Of a DNA stretch of 64,000 nucleotides, positions 9,990 to 21,486 are shown piece after piece. The notes beneath the pieces are model-generated. The model worked only from the letters and a program-made list of their open reading frames with translations. It did no database searches and was not told the origin of the DNA. The translations under genes and the position numbers were made by a program. The stretch covers positions 22,592,102 to 22,656,101 of the forward strand of contig OZ022501.1 in assembly GCA_963989385.1 (NCBI GenBank), given 5' to 3'. How positions within the stretch are numbered: the stretch's first letter is position 1; each line of letters begins with the position of its first letter. This DNA comes from Ctena decussata. Taxonomy: Eukaryota > Mollusca > Bivalvia > Lucinida > Lucinidae.

Positions 9990-10170
9990 CTATGGGAAGT
10001 CAGTGGCAAGTGTAAATATAATTTTTTGAAGTAACACCATGTGAAATATATAAATGTTTCAAGGCCATCGGTCCAACGGTTCTGGAGAAGAAGAGTTTTA
10101 AGATTGAAACCATATATGGGCATGGCAGCCATGTTGGTCATGTGACCAGGACCTTTTTGCGCAATTTTCG
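9990..10170 (-). mobile_element. Fragment of the 44-48 kb Helitron-like tandem unit, reversed
   Basis: Read on the minus strand it carries GGTCACATGACCAACATGG, CATGCCCATATATGGT and CTTCTTCTCCAGAACC in the same order and spacing as the ~455-bp units at 44.6-48.7 kb. No terminus of the Helitron-like family is found next to it, so it is a fragment or a diverged relative. Confidence 0.6.
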
Positions 10171-10454
10171 TTCCCATGATCCATGGAGATTACTAATAAA
10201 ATTTGGTTCCGTGTCATGTGTCATGTGACATAAAGAGGCGTTACTTTATAATTTCGTTCAAGACATAGTTCGTGCGAGCGTTGCTGTCCGAAAAGGTAAA
10301 AGAAATTGATGTAAAAACGCATTCTTGTAAAAAAAATAAAAATTCGATTACATCAAAATCATAAATGGTGGCACCACGATGACAAATCAGCGTGAAAGAT
10401 CTGCTTGAATTCTTTGTCGTTTTCTCGACAAATCGGCTAATGCATTCCAATGAT

Positions 10455-10660
10455 CATATGCTGGGTAATACTATACAGCCGCTTCATGCATTTGTGGACA
10501 ATAGTCAAACTATCGGCCCGAGGTGCTGTGGACGATCCGGTGCACTATTGGCTGAGACCGCCAGGGTGGTCCACAACACCGAGGGGCTGGAGTTTTGACA
10601 GTTGTCCTTTGGCGGCATGAACTAATTGTTTTATTACCCAGCTGATATAAAACAAAAACA
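10455..10660. repeat. Imperfect palindromic element
   Basis: CTGGGTAATACTATACAGCC on the left faces a TTACCCAGCTG segment on the right. Inner arms GGACAATAGTCAAACT and CTGGAGTTTTGACAGTTGTC, and GTGCTGTGGAC/GTCCACAACAC, also pair. It looks like a degraded MITE with no clear duplication. Confidence 0.4.
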
Positions 10661-10958
10661 TATTTGTAACACGTCGAAAAGCTTCAGTTACGTCTGCTGT
10701 AACACTGCGCCTTACCAGGCGAGTATCGTTCGCTACTCGTTTAAATAGGTTACGTCACTTAGCGGGCAATAGTATAACACATTGACCGGTCGCATGCCAT
10801 GACCGTGAAAACTACAATTAAAAGTCATAACCGCGTTATAACTGTGCATAAAGACAGGTGCAGAGAAGGGGAAGGGCGGGTAGGAGGGAGAGGGGGCACT
10901 GATGATAGTATATCATATCCTGATTACTAATATTCTAAATGGTTTACGAAAAGTATAA

Positions 10959-11577
10959 TACACTGCTCAAAATATTTAAAGGAACAGCAACTATTTTCCC
11001 ATTGACATAACTACATCACATACCTACTTCAACTGCTCATAAATCCGACTGCCAGTGAGCAAGAATTCCTATCCTTTTGCAGCATTTTGAAGAAGGATCG
11101 AAGTTTAAGACAACAAGAATTTCACTACAAATGATGTCCAGCAGCTCATTTACCATGGAACAAATTTTGAAATTTTCGAAATTTCTGAAAATGAGACATT
11201 TTTGCTGGAAGTCTATAAGCTCTTATGAGCTTCATTTCAAAGTGATCTCTTCAAACTGACCACCTTATAAGACATCTAGTTTCACAGACAAAATGAACGT
11301 TTTGGTTTTGGTTGAAATTTTCAGACTTTTCAACTGTTCTGAAAAATTACAAATTTTTACAAAAAAAACCCTTTCTATGGACATGGGCAGGACAAATATT
11401 GAATCAAAACTTGTGCTATCAGTAACATCGACCCTATTTAAAAATTGGCAAAATACATTGTAAATAGAATTTCTGTGTCTTTGTTGATCGAAAGTAAATG
11501 ATCTCAGAGTGAAGAGGCATTGCACTATCATTTATGTAAAAATATTAGGTGCTCCTTTAAATAATTTGAGCAGTGTA
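10959..11577. mobile_element. Tc1/mariner-type non-autonomous element, 615 bp
   Basis: Terminal inverted repeats starting CACTGCTCAAAATATTTAAA (left, 10961) and CACTGCTCAAATTATTTAAA (right, read inward from 11575) are flanked by TA on both sides. TA duplication and the CACTG end fit the Tc1/mariner superfamily. The short inner ORFs (for example 11077-11259) do not look like transposase, so this is a deletion derivative or MITE. Confidence 0.8.
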
Positions 11578-11726
11578 GTATTCAGATTATGGAGCTGACC
11601 AAAATATTGAAAAAAGGGGACATGAAATGCTGCAAATAAAGATCTAGGGCAATAACTCAACTGTCATGAAAGTGAGAGCTGCCGTTCTTACTAATGACAT
11701 ATGATTTTTCCCTGATCTACATAACT

Positions 11727-11955
11727 GGGGCCGTATTCATAAAACGACTTAAGTGGTTGCTATGCTGATGCTAAGGCTAAATTTCTTTGAAGGAGATTCC
11801 CTACAACTATGAAATTTGCTCTGGAGGAACAGTCTTACAAAGACAAAGACTGTTCCTCCAGAGCAAATTTCATAGTTGTAGGGAATCTCCTTTATAGAAA
11901 TTTAGCCTTAGCAACCGCATAGCAACGACTTAAGTGGCTTTATGAATACGGCCCC
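11727..11955. mobile_element. Fold-back MITE, 229 bp, nearly perfect palindrome
   Basis: The element starts GGGGCCGTATTCATAAAACG and ends with its complement. The arms remain complementary nearly to the centre near 11840, apart from a few mismatches and gaps. No clear target duplication is visible. Confidence 0.75.
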
Positions 11956-12299
11956 TGATGTCGCATGAAAATTAAAGTTATGAGGAGCGAACATGAAACT
12001 CCAAAGTGTGGACATAAATTCATGTCTAAAACCATCAAGAGAAAATAACTAATAAGCTCTGGTATGCAACACATCGTCATCACCTATTCTACATAGAGCA
12101 TAGTATCATGAAAATATTCCAGAGGGCAATATAAAATATGGAGTAGACTCGAAATTGCAGCATTACTCAGAAGGTATGAATTCGAAGGTTGTCATACATC
12201 TACGCAACAAATTGCCATGACATGTTATACATAACTATGATGAATCAGGGGCGTAACTAGGTTTTTCTCAAGTTTAAAGAGTAACTACACTTCAGGAAC

Positions 12300-13330
12300 T
12301 GACTAAATCAGATCCCAAACCCTATCCCCAACATAAAAGGGAAAGACCGACAAAGACATCCCAACAAACAATAAATTACAAGTGATAAGCCGAGTAAGCA
12401 GCTCTTTCCCAAATAGGTGGCTATCAGCTATCCCCACCGAACCAAACAATTTAGACCAACAGAAGGACCACAACAGACCATGCAAACTACACGAAAAACA
12501 TTTAACAACTATTTTTACCTATTTTCTATTTTTATTATAGAAGGGTTAAAACGGGAACACAAGAAATTAAACAGCGCCGACCATTAGACAAATGCAACAG
12601 CTTCTCCGAAGGATGAATGATATGAAAGGTAGAAGAAGATGATTTGATGATAGAATGATAATATCTCCGAATGAGCAGCTCTTTCGCAAACTGATGGTCA
12701 TGCTGCTATCCGAATTGAAAACAGCAGCAACATCTATTCTTAACTATTTATTTATTTTAGATTACAGAACAAAGCAAAACTGAAAGCAGAATGGGTAGCT
12801 TTTCAGGTGATCAGACTGATAGAGACCACAGACTAGCGGACCTAACAACATGTAACATTGAGGAACCACAACAGAAGTACCTCCTTGGAACGGTCAGCAA
12901 CAGCATGATTACTGGGCGGGGTGGGGGGGGGGGGGGGGGGGGCTTAAACTAGTTTTACTGGATACAAACCTCGCCCTTTGCCTCCATAATGGTTCAACCC
13001 GACCAAACTAAAGACAACGCACAGAACAGACCAACGAAAGCATCGATTTGAATAATAAGAACAAATTATACGAAAAACTTAGAACATCTATTTTGCCTAT
13101 GTTCTCTTTTTTATATTAATACACTACGGAAAGCAAGGTGGGCAATTTTTCAGGTAGCCATATGGCTAGCAGACAACAGTCAAATAGACACAAGGACAAC
13201 AGTGAAGAACTACAGCAGAAGTACCGCCTTGGAATAGTCATTAATGAATACTAGGGACTTAATCTAGATTTACTGGATCCAAACCTCGCCCTCTGCTTCT
13301 GTGGTGGTTCCAAACTTTTATTAAGCTCTT
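12300..13330. repeat. Degenerate tandem/dispersed repeat block with Repeat B copies 2 and 3
   Basis: Three diverged modules share an AACATCTATTTT-like segment (12490, 12735, 13075) and AGCAGCTCTTTC-like words (12398, 12675). Repeat B copies at 12858-12990 and 13207-13318 share CAGAAGTACC, CCTTGGAA and TTTACTGGAT followed by CAAACCTCGCCCT. A poly-G run of more than 20 lies at about 12918-12943. No convincing ORF. Confidence 0.55.
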
Positions 13331-13723
13331 AGTCCGCATGAAGCTAGGTTTCCTAGCTCATCAATGAATCATCACAGGGAACAAACAAAACACGGATAAT
13401 ACCTATGATGAGTCAGAGATGAGGACTCGACACAGTTCTACCCAGAAATTTCAGAAGGTATGTCGCTTTTAACATAAAAATCAGCTTTTGACTTGTTGAA
13501 CATTTTTTTAAAATCCTTAATATAGCAATGCTTTGTCACAATAAGCCTAAATTAACATTATGAATAAGTAATATAAGTAATTGATGATCTTTAATGCATT
13601 TAAAACAACTTTACTAGCTATGGAACGAAACTAATAACATTTTTTATATAAATTTTCATAGGAAATTAGGGCATGTTGAAAAGGTAATTTGAAGAGGAAA
13701 GCATGTTGCAAGTGACATGCCTT

Positions 13724-14782
13724 TACACTGAGCCACTTTAGTTACGCACCACTTTTTCAATGCCCATATTTTAGCCCATAACTGCTTACAAAAAATATTT
13801 TTGGTACAATACAATTATTTATAACTTGTCTAACTGATGTTAGTCAAAGTTTTGCAAAATCGCCGGAGTGTATCTGCACACTGTGCTGGGCGCTTATTTT
13901 GGCAATTATGCACGTGCGGCATAAGCCGCTGATCTTTTCGTCTGGAATTAGCATTGAACTTCATCTTTGGGGATAGTCGCTTTAGAAAAACACCTAAGGT
14001 TTAGTGATTTCAAGTGGCGAGCCAACTTTATTATAGCAGATTTACAACACACGTTCACTTTCGAAAAATAATTTTACTTTTGACGTCATTTTAACGTCAG
14101 TTTCGATCACCAAAAAATTTATTTATCACAAATTGTAATGGCCGTAATACTGTTGACAAGATCAAAGTCAACAAAACTAAAACACAGTTGAAGATTTGCT
14201 CACTTCTGACCCTATGGGTACCGACGTCAAGACTAACGTCAAAGTCATAACGTTGAATTTTCAAAAATGTTTGCATGAAAATTCACAAAAAAACATTTGT
14301 TTGTTTACAAGGAAGCTATTGTAGAAGTATTTCGATCGCTTGTTTATATAACAAAATCAACTGTCACAGTAGCTTTTGAAAACAAGAAAAATAAACTTGC
14401 GTTTTCAACGTGTCGCCACAAAGTAAGCAGCGGATATTGCTAATGAAAAGTATGACAATATTCACAGCAATATGGCGGTCTTTCATATCATAGAAAGTAA
14501 AAACGTTCCAACAGAATACTGAGCGAATAATCAGTGTTGAAAATATCCCCTCGCGGTGCGAATTCAGGTTAAGTTGGTAGCGTTGCGAATTCTAATTTGG
14601 TTGGTACCGCTCTTTTTCGTTCGACCGCCATTTTGTTTGGATTTCGACAGGCACCATTTTTACAGGATTTATGCACAAATAAGTGCTTTCTTAGGTTGTA
14701 GTTTCGAATTTAAAAATAACTCGATTGTTTATTTACAGTTTAGGGTTTCATAAGTGGTGCGTAACTAAAGTGGCTCAGTGTA
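13724..14782. mobile_element. Mariner-type non-autonomous element, 1055 bp
   Basis: Perfect ~29-bp terminal inverted repeats begin CACTGAGCCACTTTAGTTAC at 13726 and at 14780 (reversed), and both are flanked by TA. The interior is AT-rich with no ORF above ~65 codons, so it lacks a transposase. Perfect termini beside a decayed interior suggest selection on, or recent mobilisation of, the ends. Confidence 0.85.
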
Positions 14783-15185
14783 TGGTCTCGGGAGATCACT
14801 GTGGTATAAACAACGTATTGCGACACCTGGAGATCCCTGGGGTGTCATACAACCTCACTGAAATATTTCAATGCAAAAAACCAACAAAAAAACATCTGTT
14901 GAATCCCGAATAACCAAGCAACAGATAGGGCAAGCTCCGGCCCAAGCCCGGTCACCATCTTGAATTCTCAGGCGTCTACAACTTTCTTCTTTAATGTGAC
15001 AATACAGTAAAACAATACCCATAGTTCACAGTGCGTAATATGATATTTAAAGTCATTGCATTGCCATTTTTCTCCTTGTCTAAAACTTCTGAATTGAGAC
15101 ATGACATTGAACTGATGTCTCCTTAATAGCAGCAGCTAAAAACGTTTTGGTGGGGAGAGAGGTGAAGCATATTTTGACTTCCTGC

Positions 15186-15300
15186 ACTTTCAGCATAAAC
15201 AAACCAGGCCCGCAGTTAATAAATAATGAAACTTTCAGTAGCTCACTTTCAGTATGAACAAACCAGGTCGGCAGTAAATTAATCTGGAACTTTTAGAAGC
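15186..15300. repeat. Two direct copies of a ~57-bp unit
   Basis: CACTTTCAGCATAAACAAAC then CAGGCCCGCAGTTAA recurs as CACTTTCAGTATGAACAAAC then CAGGTCGGCAGTAAA. This is a local tandem duplication. Confidence 0.6.
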
Positions 15301-15329
15301 CCTCCCCATTAGGGAAGGATAAGGCAGCG

Positions 15330-15456
15330 AAAGGAGAGAGATGGGTCCCGCCTTTCATCAGCTGTGCCCAAGATACAGTGGGTCTCTAACCCCCACTGCC
15401 CCTACGGCCATTAGGCTATGGGAAACCTTTACCTTTACCTTTACCCCACAAACACC
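15330..15456 (+). mobile_element. Retroposon 3' end with (CTTTAC)n tail
   Basis: ACTGCCCCTACGGCCATTAG is followed by GGCTATGGGAAAC and then CTTTACCTTTACCTTTACC. A hexamer tail after a short unique segment looks like the 3' end of a SINE or LINE. The 5' part is not identifiable. Confidence 0.45.
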
Positions 15457-15779
15457 CCTATACTTTTTTTCAATTCCAAGAAACTCCATTTTTATGATAA
15501 TAAATAAGCGATACATTCAGATTCAGAAAAATATTTAATTTTGATAAAACCAGTCGGCAGCCAACCAATTTTCATTCTACTACTGACAGCTCTTTCTCGA
15601 AGAGGCGGGGCTTGTTAAAGATAGGCAATTTTTACTAGAATGGAATCTTAATGGTATAAAGAAGTGGAAAAGTTTTCCTTCTAAAATGAAAAGTTATGGA
15701 AGTTTCAACAAGTTCAAAACTTCAGTTAAAAGATACTTGAACTCACAAATGTAGCTTTCGGAAAGCAATATATTTTGCT

Positions 15780-16450
15780 ATTATAAGATCACTTTCCTTT
15801 GCATGTAGGTAATTTAAGTTGGTGTTGATCCACAGTCCGTCTTATTCTCCCAATATCTTGAGTAGGACCCATTTGAAAATAAGCCTTCGGGCTTTCGTGG
15901 GTTATCCTCGGTTTCTTCAACATACAGACCTAGTTCCATCTAGGGCTCATTCATACTTGTTGTTTTTATTATTAATATTTATTTATTTTTGGCCTCTAAA
16001 TTCATTCTTGTTGGCAATTCAATTAATTTTGAGGTTTCACCTCGCACAGTCATGGTCCACCATCTGCTCTGGGAACACTGGAGAAGCCTCGCTGATGGTA
16101 GCCCCATCGATGAGTTAGTATTGTACGTGACAGCTCAGAGGATCTTTCCCATGGTCCTCGAATATGCGTGGGAAAATTGCTTACGGCACTAAAATTAGAA
16201 TTTTAGCGACATCAATTTAAAAGATTTAAAATAATTAAAATCAGTTAGTAGTTTCCTATTTTACAGAGAGATATTTATTATTTTCAACAAAATCGTTTAC
16301 AAGGTACATTAAATTATACATTATGATTATAAGAAATATATATCTGTTGAATATTCAAATTTCAATCATTTCTTTTCATGCAATTGTGATATAATGTTAT
16401 GTGTTGTTTTTACCGAATATGAATCAATCAATCAATCCGTTAATCAACCA
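15780..16450 (+). other. Possible old retroposon ending in (AATC)n
   Basis: The AT-rich stretch ends ACCGAATATGAATCAATCAA, with further ATCA units to about 16450, as LINE or SINE tails do. ORFs at 15819-16118 and 15989-16192 overlap it, but I recognise no domain in them. Confidence 0.3.
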
Positions 16451-16654
16451 ATCAAGGGGGGAGGGGGAGCACCTGACAAAACGGAACCCAATGTATTAAC
16501 TCTTGGAGGAGGGGGGCTGAAAAAAACGGGACCCAATCTACTAACTCTATTTATTTCTATGCACAGCTGCCTGGCATAGAGAAAAGAGTCTAGCTACTTC
16601 AGTGTCTTCCCACCAGTGGCAATCTCTGAAAAAGAAGAGGAAAGATAGAGCACT

Positions 16655-16805
16655 CATAATGCTTTACAAAGGTCTTAAGCTAGACTGGCTGCAGTCTGAA
16701 ACATTGATTTGCCTAAATTCATATTATTTTCGTAGACTGTAAAAAATTTCGTTCTCTTAATCCCTCTTTTCTCTAAGCTGATGTTTCAGACTGGTATTAG
16801 TAGGT
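16655..16805 (-). repeat. Repeat C, copy 1 (inverted relative to copy 2)
   Basis: GTCTTAAGCTAGACTGGCTG, then CAGTCTGAAACATTGATTTG and later GATGTTTCAGACTGGT match the reverse complement of 17880-18025. The two copies form a ~1.1-kb inverted pair. Confidence 0.6.
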
Positions 16806-16887
16806 TGAGTGCTTCAGAGCTTAGCCAGGTTTGATTGACATTTATTTGTTTTTGATGACAGGTCTGAGCAAACACACGGTGGTATAT

Positions 16888-17158
16888 AATACCAATTTCC
16901 CTACCTGTGCTTTCGACCGAGCCAGGCAGTTACCGTAAATGCAAAAGTGGCTGTCGACCTAGACAATCAAAAACAGTATCGTCTCGGTCGACAGCCGTAA
17001 ACAAAAGTATCATTTTCCATTGTTTGTAATGCTTATAATTGAATTCTCGATCGACAGCCATTTTGAATTCTCGGTCAATAGCCATTTTGAATTATCGGTC
17101 GACAACCACTTTGTATAGTAGAGTCTCGGCCGAAAGCACAGGTAGGGAAATTGGTATT
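16888..17158. mobile_element. MITE with 34-bp TIRs and internal TCGACAGCCATTTTGAAT units
   Basis: The left end AATACCAATTTCCCTACCTG continues with TGCTTTCGACCGAG and is mirrored by CTCGGCCGAAAGCACAGGTA then GGGAAATTGGTATT at the right. The interior holds three to four related units of the form CGGTCGACAGCCATTTTGAA. It is non-coding. It lies between the two inverted Repeat C copies. Confidence 0.75.
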
Positions 17159-17522
17159 ACCATCGTGAAACAGTGCACACCCAGGTGAGCAGATCAGACT
17201 GCCCCTGGAGGAGCAATTTAATAGGTGTTAGCCATTCCATCTGCACCTTTGAGACATATAACTGTACTGAAATACCAAACTGTTCCAAACAAATAGTTTT
17301 TAAGACAGTAACGGTAATTATTTTGGTTGTCCAGTATAACCCTGAATAGCTGATCTCGTATCCATAGAATGCTGTGCTGTATGTGAAGAAATATATTTTT
17401 GTTGTATTATATTAGTAGGCTTATCAGCTGTCCGATCAGATTTCTGCTGTATAGTTAGTTATAGCAATAAACATTTCAACTTTGACCCCTCTACCAGCAG
17501 TGAGTGATTAATTGCAAGCACC

Positions 17523-17866
17523 AAAATCGTGGTAGCTCAGTGGTTAGCGCACTTGCCTCTGATGCTAAAGGTCCCGAGTTCGAACCCGGGTAACGGCGTT
17601 TGAATTTCGGTGTCCGAACACGCTTCCTTAATGTCATTTGCAGGGATGACATTAAAAAAAGTGTGCCGTCCTTCGGATCGGGACGTTAACTGGAGGCCCC
17701 CTGTGCAGGGAGAGACATCCCCTGTGCAGGTTAAAGATCCCTTCTGTAGTTACATGGCTACAAGGAGGTTCATCCTGCAAAACTGGAGTGTACATCGTAC
17801 ACCTGCTCATAATCCTCGAGAGAGGGTGTAGCAGTATACGAAGAAAGAAAAAAGAAAGAAAATCGT
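17523..17866 (+). mobile_element. tRNA-derived SINE with readable target duplication
   Basis: The head has an A box (TAGCTCAGTGG) and a B box (GAGTTCGAACCCG). The body contains GTGCCGTCCTTCGGATCGGG, ACGTTAACTGGAGG and GTTAAAGATCCC, which I associate with the conserved central domain shared by many marine-invertebrate SINEs (Meta-type). The tail is GAAAGAAA-rich. AAAATCGT occurs at 17523-17530 and 17859-17866, a plausible 8-bp target duplication. It has internal Pol III promoter elements and no ORF. Confidence 0.82.
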
Positions 17867-17879
17867 CTTGTAGAAAATA

Positions 17880-18025
17880 CCAGTAGAACCAGTCTGAAAC
17901 ATCAGACTAAGAGAATAATGGGATTTTAGAGACATAGTATGATTAGTATCTAAAATTTGGCTTTGAAAAAATATAAGAATTTAAACAAATCAATGTTTCA
18001 GACTGGAGCCAGTCTAGTCTTAAGC
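17880..18025 (+). repeat. Repeat C, copy 2
   Basis: Reverse-complement partner of 16655-16805, sharing the AATCAATGTTTCAGACTGG and CCAGTCTAGTCTTAAGC words. With copy 1 it flanks the MITE and the SINE. Confidence 0.6.
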
Positions 18026-18044
18026 GTGCGGCCAGTATACACAT

Positions 18045-18352
18045 AAATGACCTAGTTCCCCCAAGCAGGCCAAGCAGACATACCCGGAATCGTCATTCCC
18101 TGGCATTTCAGACCCGATAGGCTTGGACTGACATTTACAAGTCCAGTTCCTTCCGCCAGACTATAAGACATTGGAACTCCTTTGCAGACTTCCTTATATT
18201 TGCTGCTGAGTGTGCAGAGGATTCAGTTACTTAGTTTACTTCCTTTGTAAGGGTTAGGGATCAGAGGTCCTGGTGAATGATTGTCCTTGGACGTGTCACT
18301 AGTAAATGACAATACCATAGCCATATAGCTTTTATTCTATTCTATTCTATTG
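18045..18352 (+). pseudogene. 5'-truncated LINE 3' end with (TTCTA)n tail
   Basis: One frame reads RHTRNRHSLAFQT, then after a break YKSSSFRQTIRHWNSF and a stop. This matches the typical C-terminal tail of jockey/CR1-like reverse transcriptases (RNRHSLAFQ...F..RTI..WN). About 180 bp of 3' UTR follow, then TATTCTATTCTATTCTATTG. The frame break and lack of RT core show a dead, 5'-truncated insertion. Confidence 0.7.
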
Positions 18353-19014
18353 TGTTATATCCCATAACCTTACAAGGTCGTTGGGTCACCATAGATGACT
18401 TCTTCAAAACAACCCCTTTCCGCCATGTTCTGTTTTCAGCTGCCCTAGGCCGGCAACCCGACCGAAGGTATTCAGACAAGCAGAACCTCCGGCCGGATTC
18501 ACTGCATTCGCTTTTTCCTGATTTTGCGATAGTACTCGTTAGCAACCATCTATATCTTACAACATACGCTCATCTGATTAATGTCTGAGTAACTGTTCAC
18601 TAAAATTATGATGTTTCTGCAAATCTTTTACAAACTCGATGAACCTGTTATTTATCTAAGGCCCTTTTTCTCTTTGTTTGTGACCAAAATTATCGTCCAA
18701 GTAAACAAATGACATTGCGCATGACCAGATTTGTTGTCGGTGTCTTATTAAAATTACTACTCATTGAATTGTCTGGCTTTTTAGCATAAAGCCCATAACT
18801 AAGACTCCGTACCCGCACGTTCATCGCATTTTTTTGAAGTAACGACAATATACATTTATGTCATTTGTATACAAACTAAACGCATAGTTGGGGAAACGGA
18901 AGGTGGTGATACAATTTATTTCCTTCATGGGTCATTCCTTCGAATGGCTAGGGCCAAAGGGGACACATTAAAACTGACTGCTTATCGAGCCCCTTAATAC
19001 AGGGTCGAATTCAG

Positions 19015-19262
19015 CAAGAGATTGATTGATTGATTGATTGATTTTTTGCTTTACGTCCACGGTAAACAGCTATGGTCATGTCGGGACGGTCAGTTAACCT
19101 AACCACACTATTCCTGGGCAGGCTTAGACCTTCTAAGCGGTTAACCAGTACTAAGTGCACATACTTTCGCCAGTAACTAACAAAAGTCCTTCTTGAATCA
19201 GCGGAAGGAGAAACGAAAGTATGTGGTCAGACCGGGTTTCGAACCCAGGACCTCGGACTTAT
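19015..19262 (-). mobile_element. tRNA-derived SINE, minus strand, (AATC)n tail
   Basis: Read on the minus strand it begins with a B box (CTGGGTTCGAAACCCGG) near 19250 and proceeds through CACATACTTTCGTTTCTCC and AAGTCCGACATGACC-like words to an AATC repeat at 19018-19040. The A-box side is missing at the junction with the neighbouring copy. Confidence 0.65.
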
Positions 19263-19382
19263 GAGGGTTCAAAACCCGGTCTGGCCACATACTTTCGTTT
19301 CTCCTTGCGCTGAATCAAGAAGGACGTTTGTTAGTTACTGGCGAAAGTATGTGCACTAAGGTCTAAGCCTGTCCAGGAATCC
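19263..19382 (+). mobile_element. Second SINE copy, head-to-head with the first
   Basis: GGTTCAAAACCCGGTCTGGC, then CACATACTTTCGTTTCTCCT and onwards is nearly the reverse complement of 19110-19255, giving a ~270-bp palindrome centred near 19262. This copy stops at TCCAGGAAT and lacks the (AATC)n tail. A 20-bp segment around CTAAGCGGTTAACCAGTA is present only in the left arm. Confidence 0.65.
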
Positions 19383-19644
19383 AAACTGGTGGTGACCCCT
19401 TCATAGAATGACAGTTCTACAGTTCTGGTTTATACTGATGCATGGCTTTCAAATCATAATTGTGATGTTATTATTTTCATTTGTTATTTATTTTTATTAT
19501 TATTTTTTTTATGGCAAACTGTTGTCAGTATTCCAGAGGCTGGTGATAACTGGATGTCAGAAGTCTTTGAGGCTTGTGATAACAGCTAGCAACGGGTATC
19601 TCTTTTTACTTTCTGAGTATACTTTTATGATAAAAGAAATAATA

Positions 19645-19683
19645 CCCCCCCCCCCCCCCCAAAAAAAAAAAAAAAAAAAAAAG
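19645..19683. repeat. Poly-C / poly-A compound tract
   Basis: About 17 C followed by about 22 A. Both are homopolymers prone to length error. Confidence 0.85.
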
Positions 19684-19829
19684 AATTATATTGGACTGAC
19701 TCTTTTCTCATTATCATGCTTAATGCGTCTCGTTTACAGCACCATTCTAAACTTATCTTTTGCCTAGTTCACATTAGGCGCCTTGCAATAAATGGGTCTA
19801 CGATTTTCCGTACATTTTTAGGCATTGTT

Positions 19830-20720
19830 GTTGGCTACGGGCTACGGCGTATGTGTTCACATTGTGTATGAGCATCGTGCGATTTCTTGTATGGGCAATC
19901 GGGGACAAGTTGGGCCAATGTCGTACGGAGGCTGTTTTGAGATTGTACGAAAATCATGCGATTTCAGTGCAGTTGTCGTGCATTCTCAGCAGCCTCCACA
20001 CGGAAATCGTACGGAGCCCGAGCAGTTTCCGTACAGTCTATGCGGAGATAGTGCGGTCACCGTGCCGTTTTTCCGCGTCCGAGTTCCAAAAGTGCACAAC
20101 TTCACATTTCTGCTTGTGTTGTCGGTTGGTAAAGTTGAGATGACTCCTAAAACCAAAGGCGGGAAGAGAAAGCGGTCCAAGTAGGACCTGCAATCGGAGG
20201 TACGCCACTCTGAGCTTCATGGATGTATCAGCGGCATTTTCTTCTTTGATTTGTCTGAAGACAACTGATAAAATGTAAGGAACTGCTCGAGATGACCAAT
20301 ATATACCTATCTGGAAAATGTTTGGCCCATCTCAAGGCGGCCGCACAGTCAGGGTGTGGCCGCCGTGGGGTTGCCGCGGGATGAGCGCTTAGTATCGATT
20401 TCAAGGGTACTGCACGGGGAGCGAGCGGCAACTTTGCGATAGCTGTGAGAGAGTCGTGCGATTGTTCCAAGAGCCTACGATCGCCGTAGATTTTTTCCCC
20501 AAATGATCATCTAAAATATTGTGTTTTCTGCACGATCAGGGCGCGACCTTCGACCTTCCCGCAGTGCCCGTGCGGTGAGCGTTCAATGCCACCTACATGT
20601 CTACGGGCTATGGACTGATCTTTCTTTTTTAAATATGTCAGAACTCCTCACCAAACAAAATCGTTTTTCTTGGCCAAGGTGCCCGTGAACCTGTACGAAA
20701 ATCGCACGACGAAATGCCCT
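19830..20720. other. GC-richer stretch with many CGTACG/CGTGCG words
   Basis: This region contrasts with its AT-rich surroundings and repeats words such as ATCGTACGGA, CGTGCGATT and GTACGAAAATC. A short frame at 20140-20184 (ATGACTCC...) encodes MTPKTKGGKRKRSK, a basic peptide then stop. It could be an old DNA element or a promoter-like CpG region. I cannot decide between them. Confidence 0.3.
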
Positions 20721-21007
20721 TTTACAGTATATAATAGGCCTATTCTTTATATTTGGATATCCTTAATTCATTTTGGATACCTAATACTTCATTTTGTGAT
20801 AATACACAATAATAGTGAATATTCCATATTGTTGTTTAATATTCAAGATGACATAATATGTCCGATTTTCAAAAAACGGGTGTATAAAAATTTGGATCTG
20901 ATTCTTGTGGCCTAGCTTAGACCGAGTCCGTCCAAGTAATGTTTAGACAGTCCAGGAACTTGACAAACTTGTACTAATCCAGGAAATTGGTCAAATTTTG
21001 ACATCAC

Positions 21008-21276
21008 GCCAGTACATTTCTCGTTATTTTTACGGGCACCCGTAAATATTTGCGGGAATTATAACGCAGATAGGGCAGAGTAGGACAGGTATTGTTTTGG
21101 TCATATAGCCCTTCAACACTATAAAGGTATTTTCGAGTGCGAACAGTTGACAATCTTATCATATCATGATTTTCGAACATGTTCCACAGGCAGACACCCG
21201 TAAAAATAACGGTAAATGAACTGGCAGCCAGATGCCAGGTATTTTACCGTAAAACATACGGATTTTTTACAGTGTA
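21008..21276 (-). mobile_element. MITE family D, copy 1 (5' arm truncated)
   Basis: The right end reads ACCGTAAAACATACGGATTT then TTTACAGTG followed by TA. The left arm keeps only TCTCGTTATTTTTACGGGCA. The interior matches copy 2 through GGTCATATAGCCCTTCAACA. The TA flank and CACTGTAAAA end suggest a Tc1/mariner-type MITE. Confidence 0.7.
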
Positions 21277-21486
21277 GCTTATTTTGGAGTGGCAGAGTAA
21301 CGTTTCATCGAAGCATACAGATCGTATCATAAGCTTAATGGAGTCGTAAATTCGTCTGATAAACATAAGCTTAAGCTGTGCTACATGGGAGTTTTTGCAC
21401 TGAAAAAGCTCCTCACATTAACTTTTTTTTTTTCGTACAATAAATTTCAAAATAACGTCTTCTTAACTAATGACCTCATTTGATTT

